DNA from: Oscillospiraceae bacterium
GTDB taxonomy: Bacteria; Bacillota; Clostridia; Oscillospirales; Ruminococcaceae
Direction of reading: 5' to 3'
DNA: 51,177 nt
Assembly (NCBI GenBank): GCA_009777635.1
Contig: WRLK01000018.1
Coordinates: forward strand, 1-51,177
Part shown: in pieces, positions 16,234-26,890 of the stretch
Layout: each line of letters begins with the position of its first letter
Position numbering within the stretch: position 1 is the stretch's first letter
Program-made: the position numbers and the translations under genes
Notes under the pieces: model-generated
Told to the model about the DNA's origin: nothing
Database searches by the model: none
The model's input: the letters and a program-made list of their open reading frames with translations, nothing else

Positions 16234-16776
16234 CTATTTACCCTTACCGGCTTTACCTTCCTTGCGGATGATAACCTCGCCGGCATATTTTATGCCCTTG
16301 CCCTTGTATGGCTCAGGAGGGCGTTTTGCGCGGACTTCAGCCGCGAACTGCCCGACCTTTTGCCTGTCGGGGCCTGAAACGACCACCTTATTGGGGCTTG
16401 GCACCTCGACTGTTATGCCGTCTGTTTCAGGCATGATAACCTGATGCGAATAGCCTAGGTTCATCACAAGGTCCTTGCCCTGCTTTAGGGCCCTGTAGCC
16501 CACGCCGTTTATCTCGAGCTCTTTCTTAAAGCCCGCCGACACGCCCACGACCATGTTGTCGATAAGCGTACGGGTAAGCCCGTGTAAGCTGCGGTGACGT
16601 TTCTGATCGGTCGGGCGCTTTACATTTATCACGCCGTTATCCTGCTCGATCTGCATATCGGGGTCGAAGCTTTGCGTGAGGGTACCGAGCTTACCTTTTA
16701 CGGTAAGCGTGTTCCCGTCAATTTTAACGTCGACTCCCGAGGGGACCGTGATGGGTTTTCTACCTGTTCGGCTCAT
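16234..16776 (-). CDS. rplF: 50S ribosomal protein L6
   Basis: 180 residues made of two similar alpha/beta domains, close to the sarcin-ricin loop. The signature PEPYKGKGIKYAGEVIIRKEGKAGK is at the C-terminus. Start ATG 16776 with GGGGGAG upstream. It follows rpsH by 14 bases. Confidence 0.97.
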   Translation of the reverse strand: MSRTGRKPITVPSGVDVKIDGNTLTVKGKLGTLTQSFDPDMQIEQDNGVINVKRPTDQKRHRSLHGLTRTLIDNMVVGVSAGFKKELEINGVGYRALKQGKDLVMNLGYSHQVIMPETDGITVEVPSPNKVVVSGPDRQKVGQFAAEVRAKRPPEPYKGKGIKYAGEVIIRKEGKAGKGK

Positions 16777-16790
16777 AATAAATCTCCCCC

Positions 16791-17189
16791 TTACCAGATG
16801 TACGCAAGTACTTCGCCGCCGACATTCGCCTTGCGGGCCGCCTTATCGGTCATGACGCCGTGCGATGTTGAAATCACCGCGATACCAAGGCCCTTCATGA
16901 CTTTCGGGCAGTCCTCGCTGCTTGTGTATATGCGCAGTCCCGGTTTCGAGACACGGCGCAGGCCGCGGATTACCTGAGATTTATTTTCGCCGTATTTAAG
17001 GGCGATGCGAATAACGCCCTGCTTGCCGTCCTCGACGACGCTAAAGTTTTTAATATAACCCTCGTCCAACAGAATCTGGGCGATCGCCTTTTTCATATTG
17101 GAAGCGGGTATATCAACCGTATCATGCTTTGCCGAGTTCGCGTTTCTGATACGCGTCAACATATCGGCGATGCTGTCGGTGATATTCAT
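16791..17189 (-). CDS. rpsH: 30S ribosomal protein S8
   Basis: 132 residues; binds the central domain of 16S rRNA and is the spc operon repressor in E. coli. N-terminal [20 protein letters not shown] and C-terminal [27 protein letters not shown] are intact. Start ATG 17189 with AGGGAGG upstream, 18 bases after rpsN. Confidence 0.97.
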   Translation of the reverse strand: MNITDSIADMLTRIRNANSAKHDTVDIPASNMKKAIAQILLDEGYIKNFSVVEDGKQGVIRIALKYGENKSQVIRGLRRVSKPGLRIYTSSEDCPKVMKGLGIAVISTSHGVMTDKAARKANVGGEVLAYIW

Positions 17190-17207
17190 ACCGTCGACCT
17201 CCCTTTT

Positions 17208-17393
17208 CTACCAGCTGGCTTTTCTGACGCCCGGAATCTGGCCTTTATAGGCAAGCTCCCTAAAGCATATGCGGCAAACGCTGAATTTACGAAGGTAAGC
17301 GTGTGGCCGCCCGCAGATTTTGCAGCGGTTGTAAGCCCTGGTTGAAAACTTAGCCGCCCTCTGCTGTTTTGCTATCATGGATTTTTTAGCCAC
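17208..17393 (-). CDS. rpsN: 30S ribosomal protein S14, zinc (Z) type
   Basis: 61 residues with two CxxC pairs (CKIC about residues 24-27 and CRIC about 40-43) that bind zinc, the short form typical of Gram-positives. The start is GTG 17393 ([12 protein letters not shown]), with AAGGAGG in the preceding 12-base gap to rplE. No second, zinc-free rpsN is in this window. Confidence 0.96.
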   Translation of the reverse strand: MAKKSMIAKQQRAAKFSTRAYNRCKICGRPHAYLRKFSVCRICFRELAYKGQIPGVRKASW

Positions 17394-17404
17394 CGTAGTC
17401 CTCC

Positions 17405-17944
17405 TTATCTTGCAAACGGAGCGCCCATAAGCCCTAGAAGCTCCCTGGACTCCTCGTCGGTTTTCGCGGTTGTTACAAAGCTTACGTCCATCCCTCGGAC
17501 CTTGTCGATCTTATCGTAGTCGATTTCCGGGAATATTAGCTGTTCGCGTATACCGAACGAATAATTCCCGCGCCCGTCGAAGCCGTTTGCGTCAATCCCG
17601 CGGAAGTCGCGGACACGCGGCAGCGCCACGTTAAACAGCCTGTCGAGGAATTCATACATGCGTGCCCCGCGAAGGGTCACCTTCGCGCCTATCGTCATGC
17701 CTTCGCGAAGCTTGAAGTTCGCAACCGATTTCTTCGCCTTGCACGGAACGGCTTTCTGGCCCGTAATTTTTGCAAGGTCCAAAAGGATTGCATCGACAAT
17801 CTTCTGGTTGTCTCTGGCTTCGCCGCAGCCCACGTTTACGACAATCTTTTCAAGCTTGGGGATCTGCATGACGCTTTTGTAGCCGAACTTTTTCATAAGC
17901 GCCGGCGCTACATCGCTTTTGTAGAAATCTTTCATTCTTGCCAT
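17405..17944 (-). CDS. rplE: 50S ribosomal protein L5
   Basis: 179 residues; binds 5S rRNA and contacts P-site tRNA. Family features: [20 protein letters not shown] at the N-terminus, [22 protein letters not shown] about 125-150, and the [13 protein letters not shown] tail. Start ATG 17944 with GGAGG upstream; 16 bases after rplX. Confidence 0.97.
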   Translation of the reverse strand: MARMKDFYKSDVAPALMKKFGYKSVMQIPKLEKIVVNVGCGEARDNQKIVDAILLDLAKITGQKAVPCKAKKSVANFKLREGMTIGAKVTLRGARMYEFLDRLFNVALPRVRDFRGIDANGFDGRGNYSFGIREQLIFPEIDYDKIDKVRGMDVSFVTTAKTDEESRELLGLMGAPFAR

Positions 17945-17960
17945 GGTTAATCCTCCTTAC

Positions 17961-18284
17961 TTAAAATGACTCGCCGCAGTCTTTATTTTTACACAGTCTC
18001 TCTTTTGTGCCGTCGGCAAGGACTTTGCGGCCGATGCGGGTGGGCTTGTCGCATTTCGGGCAAACAAGCATAACCTTGCTTGCATAAATCGCGCCCTCCG
18101 CCTTTATAATGCCGCCCGCGGCGCCCTGCTTGCGGGGCTTTGTGTGCTTGGTCACAATATTGCAGTTTTCGATGATAACCTTTTTCTCTTTTTGGCTAAC
18201 ATCCATGACCTTGCCCTTTTTGCCTTTGTCGCGGCCTGACAAAATTACGACTGTGTCGCCTGTTTTTACATGAAGCTTATTCAT
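17961..18284 (-). CDS. rplX: 50S ribosomal protein L24
   Basis: 107 residues with an N-terminal KOW motif ([21 protein letters not shown]). It is an assembly initiator at the tunnel exit. Two CxxC pairs in the second half (CPKC and CKNKDC) suggest zinc binding, a common variant. Start ATG 18284 with AGGAGGTG upstream. Confidence 0.96.
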   Translation of the reverse strand: MNKLHVKTGDTVVILSGRDKGKKGKVMDVSQKEKKVIIENCNIVTKHTKPRKQGAAGGIIKAEGAIYASKVMLVCPKCDKPTRIGRKVLADGTKERLCKNKDCGESF

Positions 18285-18300
18285 TTACCGGTGACACCTC

Positions 18301-18669
18301 CTAAAGTACTTCCGGGGCAAGGCTTAAAATTTTAACATACTGTTTTTCGCGCAGCTCGCGCGCGACGGGCCCGAAGATACGGGTGCCCCTGGGGTTTTTG
18401 TCCTCTTTGATAATAACCGCCGCATTGTCGTCGAAACGGATATACGTACCGTCGTCGCGTCTCAGACCTTTGGCGGAACGAACGATCACAGCCCTTACGA
18501 TTTCGCCTTTTTTCGTGTTGCCGCCGGGCGCCGCTTTTTTGACAGTAGCGACAATAACGTCGCCGATATTCGCGTAACGCCGCCTTGTTCCGCCAAGCAC
18601 GCGGATGCACATGAGCTCCTTAGCGCCGGTGTTATCGGCGACCTTGAGCCTTGACTGCATTTGAATCAT
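18301..18669 (-). CDS. rplN: 50S ribosomal protein L14
   Basis: 122 residues; five-stranded barrel at the subunit interface and near L19. It begins [19 protein letters not shown] as in other bacteria. Start ATG 18669 with AGGAGG upstream. The upstream gap to rpsQ is 81 bases, unusually long for this cluster, and holds two hairpins (18700-18735). Confidence 0.97.
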   Translation of the reverse strand: MIQMQSRLKVADNTGAKELMCIRVLGGTRRRYANIGDVIVATVKKAAPGGNTKKGEIVRAVIVRSAKGLRRDDGTYIRFDDNAAVIIKEDKNPRGTRIFGPVARELREKQYVKILSLAPEVL

Positions 18670-18699
18670 AAGCTTTCGTTCCTCCTTTCTAATTTACCG

Positions 18700-18735
18700 G
18701 GACTCTTTCGAGCCGCTGCCCGCTTTCAAGCGGGC
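18700..18735 (-). promoter_or_regulatory. Two tandem hairpins in the rpsQ-rplN gap
   Basis: On the minus strand, GCCCGCT-TGAA-AGCGGGC (18718-18735) is followed by a smaller hairpin with a GAAA tetraloop (18700-18714, GGCTC against GAGTCC). They are 15-16 bases after the rpsQ stop and just before the rplN SD. There is no T run, so they are not a simple terminator; an mRNA-processing, stabilising or protein-binding site is more likely. Confidence 0.5.
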
Positions 18736-18750
18736 GCTTAAATTAGACGA

Positions 18751-19020
18751 CTACTTCGCCTTTTCGATTACCTTGGAGACCCTCCAGCGCTTATCCTTTG
18801 AAAGCGGGCGTGTTTCCATGACCTCCACCTTGTCGCCTACGCCGCACTGGTTTGTTTCGTCGTGCGCTTTGAGCTTTATGGTGCGCTTGATAATCTTCTT
18901 GTAAAGGGGATGCCTTACCCGGTCGATGATGGCGACGACAACGGTTTTATCCATTTTATCACTTACAACCTGGCCTACCCTTGTTTTTCTAAGGTTTCTA
19001 TCGAGATTTTTGTCCGACAT
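18751..19020 (-). CDS. rpsQ: 30S ribosomal protein S17
   Basis: 89 residues, OB fold, an early 16S rRNA binder. Features: [21 protein letters not shown] and [27 protein letters not shown]. Start ATG 19020 with GGAGG upstream, three bases after the rpmC stop region. Confidence 0.97.
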   Translation of the reverse strand: MSDKNLDRNLRKTRVGQVVSDKMDKTVVVAIIDRVRHPLYKKIIKRTIKLKAHDETNQCGVGDKVEVMETRPLSKDKRWRVSKVIEKAK

Positions 19021-19023
19021 TTA

Positions 19024-19239
19024 CTAGCTCCTCCTTCCCGCGGCAGTCCCAGCCGACTGAAGCTCTCTTAAGACTGTCTTGACCCTTGCGATGTCTTTCT
19101 TTACTAGGTTGAGCCTCAAGGGGTTTTCAAGCTGGTTTATCGCGTGCTGGAAGCGAAGGTTAAAAAGGTCGGCCTTAAGGTCGCGCAGTTTGTCGTTGAG
19201 CTCGGTTTCGCTGAGCTCTCTGATTTCAGAAGCTTTCAT
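19024..19239 (-). CDS. rpmC: 50S ribosomal protein L29
   Basis: 71 residues from ATG 19239 ([18 protein letters not shown]), two long helices at the tunnel exit near SRP and trigger factor. The ATG overlaps the rplP stop by four bases (ATGA) and its SD GGAGG is inside rplP; the longer reading from 19287 is only rplP read out of frame. Confidence 0.96.
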   Translation of the reverse strand: MKASEIRELSETELNDKLRDLKADLFNLRFQHAINQLENPLRLNLVKKDIARVKTVLRELQSAGTAAGRRS

Positions 19240-19670
19240 TCTTGTGCCGCCTCCTCTGCTGCTTTTTCTTTCGATACGAACTTGCATTTTATAGGAAGCT
19301 TATGCGCCGCTAAGCGCATGGCTTCTTTTGCAAGCTCTTCCGAAACGCCGGCGATTTCAAACATGATGCGTCCCGGCTTTACAACGGCTACCCAGTATTC
19401 GGGGCTGCCTTTACCGGAACCCATGCGTGTTTCGGCGGGCTTTTGCGTGACGGGCTTGTCGGGGAATATTTTGATCCAGACCTGCCCTCCGCGCTTGATA
19501 TAACGCGTCATGGCGATACGCGCGGCCTCGATTTGGTTCGAGGTAATCCACGCGGGCTCCAATGCCTGAAGCCCGTAATCGCCGTAAGTCACCGAGTTGC
19601 CGCGGGTGGCCTTGCCTCTCATGCGCCCGCGCTGTACACGGCGGTACTTCACTCTTTTAGGCAGAAGCAT
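19236..19670 (-). CDS. rplP: 50S ribosomal protein L16
   Basis: 144 residues; organises the A-site region of the 50S. It begins [17 protein letters not shown] and contains the [16 protein letters not shown] loop whose Arg is hydroxylated in some bacteria. It overlaps rpsC by one base and rpmC by four. Confidence 0.97.
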   Translation of the reverse strand: MLLPKRVKYRRVQRGRMRGKATRGNSVTYGDYGLQALEPAWITSNQIEAARIAMTRYIKRGGQVWIKIFPDKPVTQKPAETRMGSGKGSPEYWVAVVKPGRIMFEIAGVSEELAKEAMRLAAHKLPIKCKFVSKEKAAEEAAQE

Positions 19671-20362
19671 TATCTTTTGCCTCCTTCCCGTGGGGTGCGG
19701 GGAACACGCCTTGACTCATGCAAGACCTCTCCGGCATAAATCCATACCTTTACGCCGATTTTGCCGTACTGCGTGTTGGCTTCGGCAAAGCCGTAGTCGA
19801 TGTCGGCGCGCAATGTCTGCAGCGGTATGGTTCCTTCGTGGTAGTGCTCGGTTCTTGCGATTTCGGCGCCGCCCAAACGGCCCGAGACCTGAACCTTTAT
19901 GCCCTTCGCGCCAAAACGCATGGCGCGCCCGATAGACTGCTTCATCGCGCGGCGGAACGACACGCGGTTTTCAAGCTGAGAAGCGATGGATTCCGAGACG
20001 AGCTGAGCGTTCTTGTCGGTCTGTTTTACTTCCACCACGTTGACGTAAACGGCAAGCTTTTCCTGCCTGTTCTTGTTGATGATTGCGTCGCACGCCTTGC
20101 GGGTCTTCTCGATTTCGGCGCCGCCCTTGCCGATGACAACGCCCGGCCTTGCGCAATGGATGTGAATCCTTGCTTTTGTGGCGTCGCGCTCGATTTCAAT
20201 TTTCGGGATACCTGCGTCGTACAAGGATTTCTTTAAAAACTTGCGGATTTTATGGTCCTCAACAAGCGTATCGCCGAAAGCGTCGTCACGAGCAAACCAG
20301 CGGGAATCCCAGTTTTTGATAACGCCCACACGAAGCCCGTGCGGATTTACTTTTTGGCCCAT
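19670..20362 (-). CDS. rpsC: 30S ribosomal protein S3
   Basis: 230 residues; mRNA entry-channel protein with a KH domain ([16 protein letters not shown], about 80-95) and a C-terminal domain ending in a basic tail. It begins [20 protein letters not shown]. Start ATG 20362 with AGGAGG upstream. Confidence 0.97.
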   Translation of the reverse strand: MGQKVNPHGLRVGVIKNWDSRWFARDDAFGDTLVEDHKIRKFLKKSLYDAGIPKIEIERDATKARIHIHCARPGVVIGKGGAEIEKTRKACDAIINKNRQEKLAVYVNVVEVKQTDKNAQLVSESIASQLENRVSFRRAMKQSIGRAMRFGAKGIKVQVSGRLGGAEIARTEHYHEGTIPLQTLRADIDYGFAEANTQYGKIGVKVWIYAGEVLHESRRVPRTPREGGKR

Positions 20363-20381
20363 AGTTTACCTCCTCTTCCGG

Positions 20382-20720
20382 TTATTCTTCGCGCTCTTTG
20401 AGCACCATTGTGATATGTGAGCTGCGCTTCATGATCCGAAACGCGCGCCCCTGAGCTCTGGGGCGGATCCTCTTCATAGTCGGCCCGGGGCTGACAAAAC
20501 ATTCCGCTATATAAAGGTTGTTCTTATCCATGTCGTGATTGTTTTCCGCGTTTGCCATCGCCGATTTGAGGAGCTTCTCAAGCGGTTCGGACGCGGCTTT
20601 TGGCGTATGCCTTAAAATCGCCGCCGCCATATCCGCCGGCTTGTTGCGGATCAGATCCAAAACAATCTGCACCTTGCGCGGCGATATGCGGGCATATTTC
20701 AGATAAGCCCTTGCTTCCAT
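20382..20720 (-). CDS. rplV: 50S ribosomal protein L22
   Basis: 112 residues from ATG 20720 ([17 protein letters not shown]), the family start, with AAAGGAG upstream; a longer reading reaches into rpsS. The beta-hairpin that lines the exit tunnel is at about 78-98 ([17 protein letters not shown]), the site of macrolide-resistance changes in other species; it looks wild-type. Confidence 0.96.
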   Translation of the reverse strand: MEARAYLKYARISPRKVQIVLDLIRNKPADMAAAILRHTPKAASEPLEKLLKSAMANAENNHDMDKNNLYIAECFVSPGPTMKRIRPRAQGRAFRIMKRSSHITMVLKEREE

Positions 20721-20739
20721 TTGTCTTACTCCTTTCGGC

Positions 20740-21012
20740 CTACTTGGTTTTCTTCGAGCCTGCGTGGCCCCTGTAAGTCCTTGTGGGCGCAAACTCGCCC
20801 AGCTTATGGCCTACCATATCCTCGGTGATATAAACGGGTACGTGTTTTCTGCCGTCATGCACGGCGAACGTGTGCCCGACAAAGCTCGGGAATATAGTCG
20901 ACGCGCGGCTCCATGTCTTGATGACCTTCTTATCCTTTGCGTTGTTCATCTCATCTACCCGCTTGAGCAGGACAGGCAGCACATATGGTCCTTTTTTTAC
21001 GCTTCTTCCCAT
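20740..21012 (-). CDS. rpsS: 30S ribosomal protein S19
   Basis: 90 residues, 30S head. [11 protein letters not shown] and the C-terminal [26 protein letters not shown] are standard. Start ATG 21012 with AAAGGAGG upstream. It follows rplB by 21 bases. Confidence 0.97.
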   Translation of the reverse strand: MGRSVKKGPYVLPVLLKRVDEMNNAKDKKVIKTWSRASTIFPSFVGHTFAVHDGRKHVPVYITEDMVGHKLGEFAPTRTYRGHAGSKKTK

Positions 21013-21033
21013 TTTAATATGCCTCCTTTCGCT

Positions 21034-21867
21034 CTACTTCGAGCTTGCGCGTTTCACGATAAATTTATCGGAACGGTTATGCTTTTTGCGGGTTTTGTAT
21101 CCGAGAGTCGGCTTGCCCCACGGTGTGACCGGGCCCGGGCGGCCTATCGGGCTTTTGCCCTCGCCGCCGCCGTGCGGGTGGTCGCACGGGTTCATGACGG
21201 AGCCGCGTACCGTTGGCCTGATGCCCATGTGGCGTTTGCGTCCCGCTTTACCGATGGACATGTTTTCGTGATCGGTGTTTCCGACTTGTCCAATTGTCGC
21301 CATGCAGTTTACAGGGACGTTTCGAAGCTCTCCTGACGGTAAGCGGATAAGCGCGTATTTTCCCTCTTTCGCCATGAGCTGGGCCTGGATTCCGGCGCTA
21401 CGCGCCAGCTGCGCGCCCTTGCCGGGATAGAGCTCCACGTTGTGGATAAACGTACCGGTCGGGATGTTTAAAAGCGGCAGCGCGTTGCCGGGCTTGATGT
21501 CGGCGCCGGGGCCCGAGACCACCGTGTCGCCCACATTTAAGCCGTTAGGCGCGATGATATAGCTCTTCTCGCCGTCTTCATACTCCAAAAGGCAGATGTG
21601 CGCGCTGCGGTTGGGGTCATACTCGAGCGTTAAGACCTTCGCGGGCATATCGGTCTTATTGCGCTTAAAATCGATGATGCGGTATTTTCTCCTGTTGCCG
21701 CCGCCGCGGTGGCGGACGGTAATCCTGCCGTAATTGTTGCGCCCCGATTTCTTTTTAAGCGGCGCTAACAGGGAACGCTCCGGCTCTACCTTTGAAAGGT
21801 TCAGGTAGCTTGTGACGGACATCTGGCGGCGTGCAGGAGTGGTCGGTTTATAAAGTTTTATGGCCAT
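21034..21867 (-). CDS. rplB: 50S ribosomal protein L2
   Basis: 277 residues, the core protein next to the peptidyl-transferase centre. N-terminal OB domain, SH3-like domain, and the C-terminal loop [20 protein letters not shown], with the conserved His. Start ATG 21867 with AAAGGAGTG upstream. Confidence 0.97.
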   Translation of the reverse strand: MAIKLYKPTTPARRQMSVTSYLNLSKVEPERSLLAPLKKKSGRNNYGRITVRHRGGGNRRKYRIIDFKRNKTDMPAKVLTLEYDPNRSAHICLLEYEDGEKSYIIAPNGLNVGDTVVSGPGADIKPGNALPLLNIPTGTFIHNVELYPGKGAQLARSAGIQAQLMAKEGKYALIRLPSGELRNVPVNCMATIGQVGNTDHENMSIGKAGRKRHMGIRPTVRGSVMNPCDHPHGGGEGKSPIGRPGPVTPWGKPTLGYKTRKKHNRSDKFIVKRASSK

Positions 21868-21882
21868 ACTACATTCACTCCT

Positions 21883-22179
21883 TTACAGCATGGACTCGAA
21901 GAATTCGATTCCCTTTGAATTTTCCGTCAATGTGACGATTGCTTTTTTCCAGTCGGCGGTGCGCCCTACGAAGCGGCCCTGACGGCGCTTCTGCCCTCGC
22001 ACGTTCATGGTGTTGACAGCCTTTACCTCGGTGCCGGGAAACAAAGCTTCAACCGCTTTGCCGATTTCGATTTTGTTTGCGTCGCGGGCGACGCTGAAAG
22101 TGTATTTGCGCTGCGTTACTCCCGCCATACTGCGCTCCGTGATGACAGGGCGCAGGATAATATCTTGCGGTGCCTTCAT
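21883..22179 (-). CDS. rplW: 50S ribosomal protein L23
   Basis: 98 residues; docking site for trigger factor and SRP at the tunnel exit. DIILRPVITERSM at the start and the extended loop KAVNTMNVRGQKRRQGRFVG about 54-73. The ATG overlaps the rplD stop by one base (TAATG). Confidence 0.97.
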   Translation of the reverse strand: MKAPQDIILRPVITERSMAGVTQRKYTFSVARDANKIEIGKAVEALFPGTEVKAVNTMNVRGQKRRQGRFVGRTADWKKAIVTLTENSKGIEFFESML

Positions 22180-22802
22180 TATGCGTACACCTCCACAATC
22201 TTTTCGACGGCGTCTTTTGCGACGATGAACTTGTCGCAGTTTAACATGTCGTATACGTTAAGGGTGTTTACCGCGGCCGTTTTAACTCCGGGGATATTGT
22301 TAGCGCTCTTGTAAACCTTGGGGTCTGCCACAGACGTCACGATGAGAGCCTTTTTCTCGGCGCCGAGCGCCTTTAGCATGTTGACGACCGCTTTTGTTTT
22401 ATATTCGTCGAATTTAATGCTGTCGACCACGATGATCTCGTTTGCGATCGCCTTTGAGGAAAACGCCGACTTTATGGCAAGCCTTTTGACTTTACGGTTA
22501 AGCGAGTACCTGTAATCGCGGGGCTTCGGGCCTAAGGCGATACCGCCGTGCCTCCATTGTGGAGCGCGGATGGAGCCCTGCCTTGCGTGGCCTGTACCTT
22601 TTTGGCGCCACGGTTTGCGGCCGCCGCCTCTTACTTCAGACCTTGTAAGCGTGGATTGCGTTCCCTGACGCTGGTTTGCAAGGTAATTCACAACGGCGTC
22701 GTGCATAACGGATTTGTTCGGCGTTATTCCGAATACGGAATCCGCAAGCTCCATTTCGCCGACGCTTTTGCCCTGTATATCATAAACGGTTACTTTTGGC
22801 AT
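22179..22802 (-). CDS. rplD: 50S ribosomal protein L4
   Basis: 207 residues; its loop ([22 protein letters not shown], about 54-75) reaches into the exit tunnel. In E. coli L4 represses the S10 operon by acting on its leader. Start ATG 22802 with GGAGGA upstream; 16 bases after rplC. Confidence 0.97.
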   Translation of the reverse strand: MPKVTVYDIQGKSVGEMELADSVFGITPNKSVMHDAVVNYLANQRQGTQSTLTRSEVRGGGRKPWRQKGTGHARQGSIRAPQWRHGGIALGPKPRDYRYSLNRKVKRLAIKSAFSSKAIANEIIVVDSIKFDEYKTKAVVNMLKALGAEKKALIVTSVADPKVYKSANNIPGVKTAAVNTLNVYDMLNCDKFIVAKDAVEKIVEVYA

Positions 22803-22818
22803 GGTTGTTCCTCCTCCC

Positions 22819-23454
22819 TTACGCTCTCTTGACGCTGTCGGTAATATATACGATTCCGCCCTTGGGGCCGGGAACCGCGCCCTTTAGCGCAATAAGGTTA
22901 TTTTCAACGTCGATTTTAACAACGTTTAAATTCTGGACCGTAACGCGTTCGACGCCCATGTGACCCGCCATCTTTTTGCCTTTCATAACGCGGGATGGCG
23001 TGGAGCACGCGCCGATAGAGCCCACATGCCTGTGGACAGGCCCGCCGCCGTGAGTAGCGCGCTGTTTGCCGAAGTTGTGGCGCTTCACCGTACCGGCGTA
23101 GCCTTTACCCTTGGAAGTGCCGCAAACGTCAACGCGATCCCCGACTTCAAAGGCGTCCGGCTTTATGACGTCGCCGACGCTTAAAGCAGAGCAGTCGTCC
23201 AAGCGAAACTCTCTTATATGGCGCTTTACGGGCAAATCATTTTTAGCAAAATATCCCTTGCGGGGTTTTGTCACGTTCTTGTCCGGCATATCGCCGAAAC
23301 CGATCTGCACGGCTTCGTAGCCGTCGTTTTCGCTTGTCTTTTTCTGCACCACGACGCAGGGTCCGGCTTCAACAACCGTTACCGGAACGACCTTGCCGTT
23401 CTCGTCAAAAATCTGCGTCATGCCGATTTTTTTGCCTACTATGCACTTTTGCAT
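22819..23454 (-). CDS. rplC: 50S ribosomal protein L3
   Basis: 211 residues; early assembly protein near the A site. [21 protein letters not shown] at the start, and the central extension with [21 protein letters not shown], including the Gln that is methylated in some bacteria. Start ATG 23454 with GGAGG upstream; 70 bases after rpsJ, the second-longest internal gap in this part of the cluster. Confidence 0.97.
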   Translation of the reverse strand: MQKCIVGKKIGMTQIFDENGKVVPVTVVEAGPCVVVQKKTSENDGYEAVQIGFGDMPDKNVTKPRKGYFAKNDLPVKRHIREFRLDDCSALSVGDVIKPDAFEVGDRVDVCGTSKGKGYAGTVKRHNFGKQRATHGGGPVHRHVGSIGACSTPSRVMKGKKMAGHMGVERVTVQNLNVVKIDVENNLIALKGAVPGPKGGIVYITDSVKRA

Positions 23455-23524
23455 GATTTTAAATCCTCCAGTTTAAGTTATTGGTTGACGCGTTCTATCG
23501 CGCCAACATGACTTTAAAAGGCGT

Positions 23525-23836
23525 TTAGAGCTTAATCTCGACTTCAACGCCTGCGGGAAGCTCAAGGCTCGTTAAGGATTCCATCGTTTTATTAGACGGC
23601 CTTAAAATGTCGATGAGCCTTTTGTGTGTGCGCTGTTCAAACTGCTCGCGGCTGTCCTTGTACTTGTGCACCGCGCGCAGAATCGTAACGATTTCTTTTT
23701 CGGTAGGCAGCGGTATTGGCCCGCTTACCTTGGCGCCGGTCCTTTTGGCGGTTTCGACAATCTTCGCGGAAGATGCGTCAACCAGCTGGGGGTCGTAGCC
23801 TTTTAATCTTATCCTGATTTTTTCTTTGACTGCCAC
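23525..23836 (-). CDS. rpsJ: 30S ribosomal protein S10, first gene of the superoperon
   Basis: 103 residues; 30S head protein and NusE partner in antitermination. [15 protein letters not shown] and [10 protein letters not shown] are standard. The start is GTG 23836 with AGGAGG nine bases upstream. No rpsL-rpsG-fusA-tuf genes precede it; instead there is a roughly 375-base gap with a candidate promoter (24148-24176) and a terminator-like hairpin (23942-23977). Confidence 0.97.
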   Translation of the reverse strand: MAVKEKIRIRLKGYDPQLVDASSAKIVETAKRTGAKVSGPIPLPTEKEIVTILRAVHKYKDSREQFEQRTHKRLIDILRPSNKTMESLTSLELPAGVEVEIKL

Positions 23837-23941
23837 TTTATAATCGCCTCCTGTGAATATTTACTCAGGCATTTAGATGAATCGCATGATAAAAGCATAT
23901 CGCATTGAACACGCTGCCGTGTGTTTCGCGGATAGGCATAC

Positions 23942-23977
23942 AAAAAACCGGCTAAACCACAAGAGCTTTGAGCCAGT
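23942..23977 (-). terminator. Terminator-like hairpin in the S10 leader
   Basis: On the minus strand ACTGGCT (23971-23977) pairs with AGCCGGT (23947-23953), with AAA/TTT extending the stem, and TTTTTT follows (23942-23947). It lies 106 bases before rpsJ and about 170 after the candidate S10 promoter. It could attenuate the ribosomal operon, or end readthrough from the upstream PNPOx-like gene. The rest of 23837-24212 shows no gene. Confidence 0.5.
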
Positions 23978-24147
23978 GACTTTTTGCTGTTCCGTCCCTT
24001 AAAACAACAGGAATACAAGAAATCCATCAAAAAAGTCGCCCGGTTTAAAATCGGACATACTCCACGGAAATTCCCCGCTGCCGAAAAACGGCTTAATAGC
24101 GCGGCAACCTCCCGCTTCATCGCATATCTGTGCAGTCACGCTTAAAC

Positions 24148-24176
24148 AGTTTAACAGATTAGACAAACTTTTGCAA
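24148..24176 (-). promoter_or_regulatory. Candidate promoter of the S10 superoperon
   Basis: Minus strand TTGCAA (24171-24176), 17-base spacer, TAAACT (24148-24153). The match is only moderate, but it has exact spacing in an AT-rich stretch between the PNPOx-like stop and rpsJ, and would give a leader of about 300 nt. Confidence 0.4.
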
Positions 24177-24212
24177 GTATTTTCTACAAAAAAATTAAAA
24201 TTATTTTTCTTG

Positions 24213-24686
24213 TCATTTTATATGGCGTTTTCCGGTGATGGATTCGGTGCAAATCCGCAAGACGGTAACCGCTTTCAGGCTTGCCTCGGGGTAATGCGGC
24301 TTTCCTTCAAAGCCATGTCTTTTCATGAGAATATCCAAAGCCCTGATTTTTTGGTTTTCCTCTTTTACGATTGAGATTTTGCCTTCGCCGATTACGCTTT
24401 CATATTCAGCCGACCAGTTGTGTGCGTTTTCTGATTTAAGCAGCTTGTAGGAGCAGTCGGCTTCAAAGCACACGTTGCCGTTTTGGTTTATGATGTCAAG
24501 CTTTTTGCCCTCAGAAGCGCAATGGAGGTAGATAAAAACGTTTTCGCCCGCCACCTCGTACGCAAAATTCATGGGGACGATATACGGCTTATCATCGGCG
24601 CACATTCCGATTCTGATTACCTCGCACTTGTCTAAAATCGCAAGGATGTTTGAGAGGCCCGAAACTTCCCTGTCGCTTCTTCTCAA
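24213..24686 (-). CDS. PNPOx-like flavin-binding protein (NimA-type)
   Basis: A 157-residue split-barrel protein of the pyridoxamine-5'-phosphate oxidase-like family. The N-terminal MRRSDREVS, the strand VIRIGMCADDKPYIVPMNFAY (about 22-42) and FIYLHCASEGKKLDII (about 51-66) are typical of the NimA/flavin-nucleotide-binding branch, which reduces nitroimidazoles or simply binds FMN or haem-like cofactors. Substrate cannot be predicted. A lone gene with an extended -10 promoter at 24722-24730. Confidence 0.85.
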   Translation of the reverse strand: MRRSDREVSGLSNILAILDKCEVIRIGMCADDKPYIVPMNFAYEVAGENVFIYLHCASEGKKLDIINQNGNVCFEADCSYKLLKSENAHNWSAEYESVIGEGKISIVKEENQKIRALDILMKRHGFEGKPHYPEASLKAVTVLRICTESITGKRHIK

Positions 24687-24721
24687 ATGTAAAACACTCC
24701 CTACATAATAATGATGCCTAA

Positions 24722-24730
24722 ATTATACCA
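24722..24730 (-). promoter_or_regulatory. Extended -10 promoter of the PNPOx-like gene
   Basis: Minus strand TGGTATAAT, a perfect extended -10, about 36 bases before the start at 24686. No -35 is obvious, as is usual for this promoter type. Confidence 0.55.
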
Positions 24731-24774
24731 TGCAAAAGACTGTAGGGCTACCGTAAATTTCAGAGGCGTTCCGT

Positions 24775-24804
24775 TTGACTTCATGCCCCATAATGTGCTA
24801 AAAT
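24775..24804 (+). promoter_or_regulatory. Promoter of the pyrG operon
   Basis: TTGACT (24775-24780), 18-base spacer, TAAAAT (24799-24804). The initial transcript would be short (about 40 nt) and shows no GGGC start or terminator, so the CTP-dependent stuttering attenuation known for Bacillus pyrG is not evident. Confidence 0.6.
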
Positions 24805-24837
24805 AATTGATTAGATAATGGCTAATAAATAAGGTAA

Positions 24838-26457
<1,620 letters not shown>

Positions 26458-26458
26458 C

Positions 26459-26890
26459 ATGAAAACATACCATTCAAACAGCGTTCATGAAACAGAGCGG
26501 ATTGCGCGCGCGCTTGTAAAAGACCTTGCGCCGGGAGACGTCGTTGCGTTTCGCGGGGGATTGGGGGCCGGTAAGACCGCGTTTACCCGCGGGCTTGCGG
26601 AGGGTATCGGAATACCGGCGGGCGAAGTGACAAGCCCTACGTTTACGCTTGTAAACGAATACCGCGGCGGAGACATAATCCTGTACCATTTCGACATGTA
26701 CCGCGTGAACGGCTTCGACGCGCTTTACTCTACGGGGTTTTTCGATTATCTTGACGGCGGCGGAATCCTTGCCATCGAATGGAGCGAGAACATAAGCTCC
26801 GAGCTGCCCAAAAACGCAGTCACCGTAACCATGCTGCCAACCGGCGAAAACAGCCGCCGCATTATCATTGAAGGAAGCGGGAGGTTCTAA
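26459..26890 (+). CDS. tsaE: tRNA threonylcarbamoyladenosine synthesis ATPase TsaE
   Basis: ATPase subunit of the TsaB-TsaD-TsaE complex that installs t6A37 on tRNA. 143 residues with P-loop GGLGAGKTAF (about 33-42), TSPTFTLVNEY (about 60-70) and a C-terminal EWSEN (about 105-109). It starts one base after the pyrG stop and overlaps tsaB by one base. tsaD and tsaC are not in the window. Confidence 0.95.
   Translation: MKTYHSNSVHETERIARALVKDLAPGDVVAFRGGLGAGKTAFTRGLAEGIGIPAGEVTSPTFTLVNEYRGGDIILYHFDMYRVNGFDALYSTGFFDYLDGGGILAIEWSENISSELPKNAVTVTMLPTGENSRRIIIEGSGRF

Noticed and set aside
23809-24120. A leftward 103-codon frame overlapping the S10 leader
   Set aside because: It passes through the terminator-like hairpin and into rpsJ in another frame; composition is not protein-like.
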